DNA of 64,000 bases from Epiperipatus broadwayi (lineage: Eukaryota; Onychophora; Udeonychophora; Euonychophora; Peripatidae), in contig JAQFVV010000142.1 in NCBI GenBank assembly GCA_028023455.1, forward strand, positions 2,103,740-2,167,739, given 5' to 3'. Under the pieces are notes generated by a model, which had not been told where the DNA came from, made no database searches, and was given only the letters and a program-made list of their open reading frames with translations. Shown one piece after another: positions 27,101 through 37,959 of this stretch. The translations under genes and the position numbers were made by a program. The first letter of the stretch is position 1. Every line of letters starts with the position of its first letter.

Positions 27101-29360
27101 AACACGATTCTACATAAACTTCTTTAAAAAAGAATTGTTAAAATCAAAAAGTAGTTTTAATGTGTGTTAATTTAATTCACAGAGATTAAATATTTATCAA
27201 CTTTAGAGAGAGAAATAATTAAGTAAAAACAATATATATTATTAAAATATCACATAACCAATTAGTTATCACATTACCCTTTGCTTTCATCTTGTTAGAT
27301 TATATAACAAAGAGTAAAACATAACTGTTAGAGAAAATGTGCATTTGATCCAAAGGTCTAATTACTAAAAAAAGTCAAACAGTATAATACATTCAATACA
27401 CATCTGGCCTCTATTCATTTCTAAAGCTTACACTAGATGATACTAAATTTTGAAAATGGAAGATTATGATATATTAATATTGTGGGAACTAGCACTAGCC
27501 ATGTCATTATTTCAAGCTCCTTAAATTTAACTTTAGATTTCATTAATAGAGAATAACAATATTAAATCTTCTATATATGTTTAATAATAATGGATAGTTC
27601 ATTTAACTTAATGTTTGTTCTCATCAAATGATAATATAAAAATTCTAGATAATTTTCTTTAAACAATAATGTGATTATTTTAATGAATTATAAACAATTA
27701 AAAGAGAGAGAAATGTAAAATCAAATAAATAATTTATTTTGTTCCCTCTACTCAATAATTTTAACTGTTTAACAGTATTAATTTTAATTTTAGAAAATGT
27801 ATTAAGGGAAGAAATTTTTCTCTTTAGTAAATTACTTCATAAATTTTAATTCTAACTTTTAAGAGAGATAAATAAATAAAGTTTAAAAAAAAGAGAAAAA
27901 AGTAATGTTTTTGTTTTAAATAATTAGAGTTGTGTTTTTTCTTCTTCTTTTTTATCTTCCTTCAATACAATAGGCAATATTTATCAAGTCAGTGTAATTA
28001 GTCTGATAACCTTGTTTTTTAGCAGAAAAAACAAAGAAAAAATTCCAAACTATGAATGGAATTTTTTCATTAATAAAAAAAATAAGACAAATATCTAAAC
28101 AATATTTTTGTAAAAATAGACACAGTTAGTAGTAAATTTGTCATGTAGAAGACAAGATTGTGATTGGTGAAAGAGACACTTATTTCAAAAGCAGAAATGT
28201 GAATTAATGAGAAGACCTGTGCCTTGTATGAAGCAGGCATTCCTGACTTAGCTGTTTAAGTAAGGCAATCATTCCTTATACAGATATTTGAAGAGGACAA
28301 TCACCTTCTAATCAAGCTAATGATGTTGACAGTAGGAGTACCTAACTATGTAGAGCACACTATAAGTTTAGTTATAAAAATGTTTGCTAAGATATCATCT
28401 TCCTCCATGTAACCTGTTTCATTGAAAAAAATACTGAGGAAAAATGTCCCTAAAATAATTTACAATTCTGTCTCCAATCAATCTTCAACCAAGCGCATGA
28501 GTGTCTCTATATCTTACCCTGACCTGGAAATTTATTAAAAAGAAAATGCATAAATTGTTGATGTGTGGTAGCCTAAAATCTATAGCCAAATAGAAAGAAT
28601 TGTGTACATTAAAGAGGAAGTGAAAAATCTTCAAAAAGAAAATCTACATAAAAAATCTGGAAATTATGAATACAAAGAAAAACTCCCAAATAAAAATAAA
28701 ATCATGGTAAAAGTGTTTTTGATGTGCATATTATATCTAAATGCATACAAGTTTTAAAATTACTTAACAATTTATAATAATAGTTTTAATAGTATCTTTT
28801 TTCAATCGAAACATGTTTTCTTTAGTCATGTAATTTTTTCTTTTAAAATTATAGAGTTTTTTTTTTAAAGTAACTTAATTTTTATTAAAATTGACATTTT
28901 TTTTGTTCATTTAATTTTTCTCACCCAAAATTATGCAAAGAATTAATTAAACTAATTTAAATAGTTTTATCTCTGATTTGGAAAAAGTTGTTTTCTACCT
29001 TTTTTTTATTTAATAGGAAATAACTTAATAATTTAAGTCAATTAATTTAATGAATAAAATTAACAGGTTAATAATATTTCTTTTTTTCATAAACTTATAT
29101 TTTTGGTAAAAATTATAAATTTGAATTATCATATTACCATGTCTTTTTTAATATTCTAATATTATTTAGTTAGTTTATTAATTGTTTAAAATATTCTGGC
29201 ATTAATGTCCCTATTCCTTCAACTATCTGTTCATAATTTGGCAGCATGTGTGACTTAATTTCAATGCAGCTTAGAGTTTGAAGGATTATTATCAAATTAG
29301 CCCAGTAAAGCTATTTTAAAATAAATTACAATAAAATGTTATATTTTTTATTTTTTTCTC
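22440..29360. other. AT-rich spacer, no gene seen
   Basis: About 7 kb with no supportable gene. It holds a (TA)n block at 24033-24120; two overlapping 64-66 codon frames there are translated TA repeat. The 86-codon frame at 24567-24827 (plus) is hydrophobic but unremarkable for AT-rich DNA. 28130-28660 is somewhat more complex and could be an old repeat, but translations on both strands gave nothing recognisable. Confidence 0.5.
24033..24120. repeat. (TA)n tract
   Basis: About 88 bases of TA broken near 24062-24080 by short AATA and TTATAAGA interruptions. Confidence 0.95.
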
Positions 29361-29369
29361 ACAATAATA

Positions 29370-30440
29370 CTTTATAGTGTTCTTACTTTCTGAGCTAAAT
29401 TACAGCATAACAGTTAATTATATGGATGTAGGCATTTCTGTTTGTGTTTGGACATCCAATGATAAATTTAGATGGTGCAAAATGTCATCTTTAACCTTTG
29501 TAGTGACTGGTATTTTATTGACTGACTGAGGTAAAAATGTAAACTTTTAATTGGTCAAAATCACACTTAATCCTCAAAATATATTTGTCTTTTAATATTG
29601 TATTCTCTTTAGTTTCATTTGTAAAATGTATATTAATAATTTGTCAGGTTATCAAAGTGAATGAAAGTTTTTTCAAAAATAAATTTCTATTTATTTATTA
29701 TAGAAATATTCGACAGCAGCAAATTTAAAAATCAAAGTTAGTGACCAATTAAAAAGAGTTGCTGACATAGTTGATTTCTTCTCAGTTTTACGCTGAGGAA
29801 AAGTAAATATTTTTTTGCTAAAATCTTAAATATTTTTACTAAAATTTTAAATATTTTTCTAAAATAATTTTATTTTTAGCATATTTTATCAAAATAATAT
29901 ATAATTTGTCAAAAAATACTTTTAAAATCATCTAAAACATTTGTTTATCATTTACGAAATGAACCAAAAAAGATTGTAGTGTTTTTCTTTGATTATGTGG
30001 TTTTCTTTGTCCTTGACAGCAAATCAGAATGACCTTGATGGCTAAGAGCCAATCAGCACTAAGCTCTCTTCTTTGTTAGAACTTTAGTGGAAGTTTTATT
30101 GATTTTTTACTTGTAAAATAATTCAAGAAAGAGCAGCATCTTACAGAATTTTTTTACTCTAAAAAAAGTGTAAAATGTCAAAAATAGCGTTAAAAATGAC
30201 GGAATTTCGAGCAATTTGAAACTGCTTCAAGTCAACTCATAAGGGCCATCTGACAGGTTAATGTCCATTTACTGCATTTTGTTTTTAAACAGAAACTTAA
30301 TTTAGTGGCCAGTGCATTAATAGTACTATATGGCCAGAGCATTGATTATAATCAGAATGTTTCTGTATCCCAGCATTATATATTTTATGAGTTATGGATT
30401 AGCATTTGATTATATGCATCCAGAGATTTGTGTTGAATTT
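29370..30440. repeat. Composite dispersed repeat: family B with inserted family C
   Basis: The outer parts (29370-29460 and about 30260-30440) match family B at 14.85-15.24 kb. The middle (about 29800-30170) instead matches 59130-59470: ATTTTTCTAAAATAATTT, a long identical TTTATTGATTTTTTACTTGTAAAATAA-type block at 30096-30122, and CATCTTACAGAA. The simplest reading is a family C element inserted into an older family B copy. The 87-codon frame at 30587-30850 lies outside the matches and has no known domain. Confidence 0.55.
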
Positions 30441-30559
30441 CTTCCCTAAGTTTATCAATGACTAGGTAAGTAACCTGTTTTATAATGTATTTTTTTAAAC
30501 AGAATCACAAGTTTGTCTGTTGATTTTATGATGTTGAATTATGACTGTTTCTTGTTGAA

Positions 30560-33028
30560 TTCATTCTTAATTATTATTATTCTGTAATGCTGGAGATGTT
30601 CCTTATGGTTTTGTTCATGCTGATTCTCTGCTGTATTTCTTTTACATTTAATTTAATTAGTTATTTTATGGGGATGATAATGATGATTTCTCATCTTCTC
30701 CTATCACCCCATAAGATTCATACTGTTACAATATATATAGTATGTTGTATTACAACATGGCTTCTAGAGCAAATGACTATTAAAATAAATACTTTTTCTC
30801 ACTATATTACAATTTATACAGGAAAAGTAAAGACATATAATAAATACTAGAATAGTAGACATCTTTGCTATATAAAAATTACCAATTTACTTCATATACA
30901 TTTTTTCATCTTTAGCAGTAAAAATACTGTACAGCTTTGTAAAAAAAAATCTCCTATGTGAGCATATTATAATAATATTAGCCACAAATCATAAATTTAA
31001 ACAAAATTTAAAGGGATTCATGTTGGCATAAAAAAAATCCAATCAAAAGTACTATACTGTACAAGGAAAATGATGGATACTTGTGCTAATCTAAAAATGG
31101 CTAAATCAATAAACACCATAATTGAGATAGTAATTATTAAAATATTACATTAATCACCACTGTATTATTAGACATCACATGCATGAAACTTTTTAAAACA
31201 ATTTTCAGTAAAGTATCAATCATCTTTATCACTATTTTTAAAACAACTTAAATTAAATTACGATATTCCTTTTTTTTGCAATCTATTTCATAATCTTTAG
31301 TAATAGCCCCCCCCCCCATTTATTCTACGTTATTTTGGAATATATCACTTTGAACCATGAGTTAGGAAACTGATAAGCACTGAAGTAGAAAGAAAAATCA
31401 TTTCTAAAAGAGCAAATGTAATATAATCAGTGATTTAAATTGTGACTATGGTATAGATAAATCAATAATTTGCACAGTTCTAAAAATAAGGATAAATTTA
31501 TAAAAGCATAGACCACCAAACGAATTTCTAGTTTAAAAAATTTACATATCATGGAGCAAATAACATCTCTTTCACTAAAACGAATTAATCACAAACAAAT
31601 GGCAGATAATAGCTTCACTGATATTTGTGAAAAGACTGAACAATTGCTATAAAGTATTATTAGTTATGCCTTCCACTACAACTGTTGTTACTCTAAAGGA
31701 ATTTTTTGCTAGTCAATTATAACTCAATAGATTCAGGGAAAAGACTACTACTAAACATTATCTTACAGGAAAATAAAAGTTCTGAAATTAATAGTCAGTG
31801 ATTTTATTTAAATTAATATGTAAGTTTTCATCTTAATTTTATAATCTTAAAAATATGAATTTTAATTTTTATTAAAATATAATTATCCAGTGTGTGCAGC
31901 AATTAATTATACATATACATTTATATTCTTTTATTTAAATTCTTCTTAAATTGTGATTTTGAATAGTAAATTTGATCTAGACTGAGGGCATGGAATAAAT
32001 TTTTCCTTAATTTATTTATTTCAATGTAAATGAATCAGTGGTACTCAAAAGGGTATATATGACATTTACATATCAAAAAAAAACATTAAACTTTACCATT
32101 CTTTTATTGTACTAAACTAAAATAAATTGTACAATATTTTCAATTCATTTGTAAATGTGTATGTGCACGCTACAATATACTATCTAAATATGGGTGTATT
32201 TTCTTTTTAGTTATTCTTATGGAATTGCCGGGTTGAGTGTCACTTTTTGTAAATTTTTGCATGTAATAGTTTAGTCAAACATTTGGTTCTATTTATAGTT
32301 AATTAGTTTTATATATTTAACTTTTTCTTCTCTTTTTGTAGCTCCAGGTTTCCAATTTTAAAAAATATTTTTATTTCAGGTTAACATAAAATTGAGTCAG
32401 TCAAGACTTTGGATGAATCAATATATAAAGCTTGTTGAACATTTCTTCCATAGATATTTCCTTTCTCCTACATTTATTTTAACGAAATTAGTTACATGGT
32501 TAAATCAGTAACAATCAGCTTCTATAAAGAGTTTAGACATAGTTCTTGTAAAGTCCATAATAATATATTGCTTGGAAAATATGTTTAACTAAAAGTGAGA
32601 TCAGTCTAGCATTAGACTTTGAAGTCGAGTCTAACTGCTGAACTTACCACTACTAAACTCTACTAAATTCTACATAATTCTATGACCCAAACATACCTAT
32701 GACATTTAACGATAATCCTGATATCAACTTTCTATTCAATTACATGACTTTTGACCAATTGATGTTCTGTTGAATAGAAATATGTTTTTTTTTTCTTTTA
32801 AAAAACTATTTTATTTATATATCATTTAAAAAAATAACATTTTATTTTTTCAGAGATAAAATTCTTAATCTCTATTTATTTATTTATTTCAAAAACAAAA
32901 TATTCTATATATATCCTCAGATCCTAATTCTTATTTCTTTCAAGAATAAGATGTATATACAATGAATAACATAAAATATAATACTATTATCTATTTCTTT
33001 TTTTTTATACTCAGACCCAATAGAAATT
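30560..33028. other. AT-rich spacer, no gene seen
   Basis: No gene or clear repeat. A poly-C run of about 11 lies near 31307-31317. Confidence 0.5.
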
Positions 33029-33118
<90 letters not shown>

Positions 33119-33243
33119 CAGTAGCAGTAGCAGTAGTAGGAGTAGGAGTAGTAGTAGAGGTGGTGGTGGTGGTACTACTACTACTATTTCTACTACTATT
33201 ACTACTACTACTACTACTACTATTATTATTATTATTATTATTC
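33029..33243. repeat. Self-complementary (TAG)n / (CTA)n / (TTA)n microsatellite
   Basis: About 30 TAG units (33029-33117) pass through TAGCAG, AGG and GGT variants (to about 33171) and then switch to CTA units and finally TTA units up to 33243. TAG and CTA are reverse complements, so the tract can fold on itself. It abuts the outer 3' end of the minus-strand Penelope-like copy at 33245. The 104-codon poly-Val/poly-Leu frame across it is translated repeat, not a gene. Confidence 0.93.
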
Positions 33244-33484
33244 TTATATAATTTTAATGCACAAATCAGCGCATAACATGCAGCAGAGCTTCTTCAAATT
33301 AAATCACAATTTATTATAAAATTAATGTAAATTATAATACATAATAATTAGTGCCTGAGCACTTTCAAGAGAACTTAGCTCTTATAATCATGGGCAATAA
33401 AGAGTAAGCATAACCAGGTTGCTATATGCAAATATATGCAAATACATGTAAATTAATTGAACTATACATGTAAATCTAATTAAT

Positions 33485-33934
33485 CTATTTCTTAGAAATT
33501 TTATAACAAGCATCTTTCCTATTTATAGCTTTATCATCCATGACAATAAAACAAGCCTCCTTAACCTTTCTCTTAATGACATTTCTTTCCCTACAAACTA
33601 TTCTTGGATTGTCATGTTCACATGCATGACCAGCTGATTTCTGATGCATTGTGAATATTGAGTTGCAGGTTGGGTCTGCTTGGGCCTTGTAAGAATATCT
33701 GTGCTGGGACAATCTTGTTGAGAGAGTCACTTTCATTTCTTCATAGTATGATGCCATGCAATTATTGTCTGGGCATGAAATATTATAGACAGCTTGAGAA
33801 ATGTTGTTGGGTGTTACTATACCTTTTGTATTGTTGATAATTCTATTGGTATTAGGGAGCGTATGAAAACATAGTTGAAATTCTCTATTAAATACTGAGT
33901 GAATTCTATGGACATTTGCAATATATGGCAACAA
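33485..33934 (-). pseudogene. PLE GIY-YIG endonuclease domain (minus copy)
   Basis: Open frame of 149 codons, the C-terminal part of a PLE polyprotein. It starts in the linker typical of PLEs (LLPYIANVHR, then NREFQLCFHTLPNTN) and enters the endonuclease with QAVYNISCPDNNC, corresponding to the family's GVYxIxC start. YYEEMKVTLSTRLSQHRY follows, corresponding to the YIGxT...R...H segment. RERNVIKRKVKEACF carries the conserved Glu near the end. The stop is a natural C-terminus shared with the other arm (CYKI-KK then stop). The GIY-YIG motif is not canonical: the second motif reads SYYEE rather than YIGET. Upstream the frame is broken before the RT part, so this is a remnant rather than an active gene. 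Confidence 0.75.
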
Positions 33935-34319
33935 TATTCTATCTTTCTGCTACTTAAACACATTGTTATTTAATTTACTATAAAATTGTCTAATCTTCGT
34001 ATCAATGCTATTTTGTTTGAAACCGATATTTAATAAATTGTTTTTATATAATATCTAATTTGCCCTCTTGCCTGCTTCAAATCTGCAAAGGTTCTCATTT
34101 TTATGTAAGAAGCACATTAATCCTGTGAATTTGTGAACAAATGGTGTGTTTGAAAAGAGTTGTAAATGACCTTTTTTCCTATTAGGTTTATGATCATCTT
34201 ATAAGTTACTTGTTGACCTTTCCTTTGCACTTGCATATCCAAATATCTTGTTCTCTTATCACAATCTTCCATCTCTGTATTTAGCTTCAGATTATTTTAT
34301 CCATAATCTTTTCTGTAGC

Positions 34320-34687
34320 GGCAATAAAAAGGTCATCCACATATTTTGTGTGTATAACTAACTGAAGTGTTTGTTCGTATTTACAAATAATACTTTTTCA
34401 AAATAATTCAGTACAATACTTGGTAAGATGCCACTCATGGGTAAGCCCATTGGCCATGCATTGTTCATTTGGTACCATTTGTTGTTAAATGTTGCCACTA
34501 TATTGTCAATTAACCATTTTAAGAAATCAATTATAAAGTTGATCCTTGTTTGTTTTATATTGTTGTTTTTAAGCTCTTCTTTTATTATGATGATGGACTT
34601 ATTTCTATTAATGGAGCCATATAATTTGGTAACATTGAGCACTGCAATTTTAGTTTCTGGTTTCAGTATTTTGTCTATTTTATTCTC
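34320..34687 (-). pseudogene. PLE reverse-transcriptase core fragment
   Basis: The minus strand encodes RT blocks in order. VLNVTKLYGSI corresponds to the motif-A region (family pattern DVxxLYxSIP), and WYQMNNAWPMGLPMSGILP corresponds to the QxxGxxMGxPLSP block. After a frame change, TKYVDDLFIAA (YVDD at 34343-34332) is the catalytic motif C. MGLPMSG and YVDD together identify an RT of the PLE/TERT-related type. Damage is visible: the motif-A Asp position reads Asn (AAT), the frame shifts just before YVDD with a stop at 34360-34358, and a stop follows soon after YVDD. The fragment begins at the head-to-head junction, so the palm N-terminal part is missing. Confidence 0.8.
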
Positions 34688-34863
34688 ATCTGAAGCTAAA
34701 TACAGAGATGGAAGATTGTGACATGAAGATAAGATATTTGGATATGCAAGTGCAAAGGGACGGTCAACAACTCACTTATAAGATGAGCATAAAATCAATA
34801 GGAAAAAGAGGCCATATACAACTCTGTTCAAACACACCATCTATTCACAAATTCGCATGATTA

Positions 34864-35502
34864 ATGTCCTTCTTATATAGGAATAAGCACCTTTGCAGAT
34901 TTGAAGCAGACAAGAGGGCAAATTTGATATTATATAGAAATGATTTATTGAATATCGGTTTCAAACAAAATAGCATCGATAGGAAGATTAGACAATTTTA
35001 CAGTAAATTAAATAACCTTGAGATTAAGCAGCAGAAAAATAGAATATTGTTGCCATATATTGCAAATGCCCATAGAAAACATCACTCAGTATTTAATAGA
35101 GAATTTCAACTATGTTTTCATACATCCCCTAATACCAATAGAATTTTCAACAATACAAAAGATATAATAACACTCAACAACATTTCTCAAGCCATCTGTA
35201 CTATTTCATGCCCAGACAATAATTGGATGGGGTCATACTATGAAGAAACAAAAGTGACTCTCTCAACAAGATTGTCTCAGCACAGATATTCTTACAACAA
35301 GGCCTAACCAGACCCAACTTGCTATTCAATATTCGCAATGCATCAGAAATCAGCTGGTCATGCATGTGAGCCTGACAATCCAAAAATAATTTGTAGGGAA
35401 AGAAATGAAGTTAAGAGAAAGGTTAAGGAGGCATGTTTTATTGCCATGGACAATAAGGCTATAAATAGGAAAGATGCATGTTATAAAATTTTTAAGAAAT
35501 GA
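34864..35502 (+). pseudogene. PLE linker plus GIY-YIG domain (plus copy)
   Basis: Open from 34864 to a TAA at 35305-35307, then open again in the same frame to the TGA at 35500-35502. Removing that one stop would give about 212 codons collinear with the minus copy. At the matching position the minus copy has CAA, so the TAA is probably a simple C-to-T nonsense change. The order is CRFEADKRANLILYRNDLLN, LLPYIANAHR, ISCPDNNW, SYYEETKVTLSTRLSQHRY, then RERNEVKRKVKEACF after the stop. The frame is better preserved than in the minus copy, whose linker is interrupted. The two arms together allow the ancestral endonuclease region to be compared. Confidence 0.75.
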
Positions 35503-35764
35503 ATTAATTAGATTTACATGTATAGTTCAATTAATTTACATGTATCTGTATATATTTGCATATAGCAACCTGGTTATGCTTACTCTTCATTGCCCATGAT
35601 TATGAGAGCTAAGTTCTTTTGAAAGGGCTTGGGAACTAATTATTATGTATTATAATTTACATTAATTTTATAATAAATTGTGATTTAATTTGAAGAAGCT
35701 CTGCTGTTATGTGTTGATTTGTGCATTAAAATTATATATATATAGTCAGCAGCTGAATGTGAAA

Positions 35765-35822
35765 TAATTTATATTTATTATTATTATTATGCTGATGATG
35801 ATGATGATGATGATGATGATGT
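35765..35822. repeat. (TTA)n-(GAT)n microsatellite
   Basis: A short TTA tract (about 35774-35789) is followed by about nine GAT/ATG units. It lies about 30 bases beyond the 3' end of the plus-strand PLE copy, matching the microsatellite at the other outer end. Confidence 0.9.
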
Positions 35823-35850
35823 TTCAATGATAAGCCTTATTTGTCTTAGA

Positions 35851-36370
35851 GAGTTACAAGAGTTTTACATAGCTTATATTGTTGTGTTTACATGGGCAAT
35901 CTGTAGTTGTAAGTTTACATATATAAAAGTTGATTTATTGGTTTACACAGAATTGCAAAAATTATTACATACTGTGGATTAGTTGCAAGGGTTTTACATA
36001 GTTTGGATTGCTATTGTTACATGGGCAATCCATATATGTAGGTTTACATATATAAAAGTTGATTTATTGATTTACATGAGATTACAATAATTTTTTCATG
36101 CTGTGGATTAGTTACATGGGTTTGATATGGCATAGATTGATGTGGTTATATAGGCAATCTGTACTTGTAGGTTTATCTACATGCAAGTTGATTTATTTAT
36201 TTACATATGATTACAGAAATTTTTACATGCTGTGGATTAGTTGCAAGGGTTTTACATAGCTTGGATTGCTATGGTGACATGGGCAATCTGTAATTGTAGG
36301 TTTACATATATAAAAGTTGTTTTATTGATCTACACAACATTACATAAATTTTAGATGTTCTGGACTGCTA
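35851..36370. repeat. 129-bp tandem repeat, four copies
   Basis: A landmark GTTTTACAT-type block recurs at 35862, 35991, 36120 (as GTTTGATAT) and 36249, exactly 129 bases apart each time. Each unit also contains a GGATTGCTAT-like block, GGCAATC, GTAGGTTTACATATA, AAAAGTTGATTTATT and GCTGTGGATTAGTT. Copies differ by substitutions (the third is the most diverged) and almost no indels. It is a minisatellite, or a short satellite array, directly beyond the PLE. Confidence 0.9.
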
Positions 36371-36839
36371 TATCTACAGATGCAAACCAGGTTTATTTTT
36401 TATGTGATTGGGTTTCCTGGATAACATATGTGAGGGTCTAGCAATTTCCACAACAGTGTAGCAATCGTCTAAGAGGTTTACATGCATGCTGGCTTTGTCT
36501 TTATATTGTTTTCTGGCTTTGTCTATATTGTTTTCTAATCAGGCTTAGATTTTGAGTACTTTTGGAGCAAGAAAAACTAGATCTCTTTAATTTGGTTGTG
36601 ACAAAATGGACTGTTGCTGCTTTGGACTTTAAAACTTTGTGCTGGTATTACAGTCGACAGACACTGGTCATAGTTGAATGCATTTGTTGTTTATGGGAAG
36701 TAGATGTACATTGATCTACAGAATCAGGTCATGGGAATTCAGTTTACAGAGTCCATGTCCATTATCAACAGCTTAACCATATTTGTTTTTGGTTTTTTAA
36801 GTTTCTGAGTCCTTTTGGAGGGGGCATTCAGGCTTTCTT

Positions 36840-37950
36840 TTTGCTTCATTAGAAATGTTGGGGGGTAGGTGGTTGGTATAGATGGTAATCATGGGGAAAT
36901 TGTCTCCTTGATCTGTATTGAGGTTTTATTATGAATAATCTTGTCATTTTCATGTGTATAATTATAAGTAAAAGCTTATGGGGCAGTACTAACCTTATTT
37001 GAGACAGTATTGGCTTCAATTGTTGCACTGGGAGAAGGTTTGAAAACAATATTATCTGAATCAGGAGTTGTTTGTACATCAATTAAATTGCAACAATTAT
37101 CATTATCATTATCTGCCTCATGAAGTGTCACATCAATAGCTGGTGAAGTAATGTTGAACATGGATGAGTAGGATAGGTAGTATGCCCATGGATAGACTCT
37201 TGGCCATTTATGGATCTAATTATGGAAAGATTTGCTATTGACTGTTTTTGCTGTTTTGGGGATTTAGGTGATCAGCTACTTTTCCTGGAAGTAAAGTTTG
37301 GAGATTAATACATTACACTGCTAAATGATCTTTCTGGTGACAAGAGTAGGTCTTGATCAAGGATTTGTGTTGGAATTATGCTTGGATTGATATCATGTGC
37401 AGTTGTAATTTGAAATCATAGCTGTTACTAGGGATGGGTATAGGGGTATCCTTTAAATATATGGGGTGAAAAGCCATAACTTTGCCAAATGTTGCATCAT
37501 AGACTGGAAATCTTGAAGGGTGTAACCCAAGTAGATGTTTTTGAGAATGCCTGTAATATAGTTGTAGTGATTTGGATCCACTATAATTAAGTCAAAGTTT
37601 CCAAATGTTTTTGTGTTTGAAAATCAGTCTCTCTGTGCAATTATGAAAGAATTCAATTATCAAATATCTGGAATTTGAATGATCAGCAATATGTGCAATG
37701 ATATCCACAACTGGTGCAAAGATATTGCATCAAATAGTAACTGCCTAGGACATTTATATAGAGAAATGTTTATATCTGTGGCAGGTAGAATTATGGACTG
37801 AGTAGAAAATAATCTTTTAAAAATTGCAAATAATCCTATTAGGATTGAATTGTAGAACCTTTCATTTGTTATTATAAGAGCATCTGTGTTCCAAACTATA
37901 GCATTGTGCTTTTTGAATATTGAGGTCCAGTTCTCTGCTGTCACTATAGT
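36840..37950 (-). pseudogene. Unidentified decayed coding-like region
   Basis: The composition is less AT-rich than the flanks, and the minus strand holds several open runs: 94 codons (37944-37660, beginning MTAENWTSIFKKHNAIVW), 61 codons (37161-36976, rich in Asp/Asn) and 77 codons (37082-36849). A run in another frame near 37590-37500 reads IIVDPNHYNYITGIL. The frames do not join and I recognise no domain. It may be an old transposon ORF or a processed pseudogene. Its position just beyond the PLE array may be coincidence. Confidence 0.25.
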
Positions 37951-37959
37951 GGTTTTTTT

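Larger units (their letters stand above)
33245..35738. mobile_element. Head-to-head pair of Penelope-like retroelements
   Basis: The left arm 33245-34292 and right arm 34688-35738 are reverse complements of one another over about 1.05 kb, collinear to within a few bases and with high identity. The 34293-34687 centre (395 bp) is single-copy. Each arm is the 3' part of a Penelope-like element (PLE) pointing outward: late reverse transcriptase/linker, GIY-YIG endonuclease domain, short 3' UTR ending GCATTAAAATTATATA. The centre holds RT core sequence continuous with the left (minus-strand) copy, so that copy is the longer. PLEs are known for 5' truncation and for complex tandem or inverted partial copies. 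Both outer ends meet simple repeats: TTA/CTA on the left, TTA/GAT on the right. Confidence 0.85.

Noticed and set aside
31560-31820. Weak resemblance to a hAT C-terminus in the plus strand
   Set aside because: The match depended on frame choice at nearly every codon and no anchor motif was preserved.
32962-33276. 104-codon poly-Val/poly-Leu open frame
   Set aside because: It is a translation of the TAG/CTA/TTA microsatellite; no coding signature outside the repeat.
34428-34721. 97-codon plus-strand frame across the PLE centre
   Set aside because: Antisense shadow of the reverse-transcriptase fragment on the minus strand.
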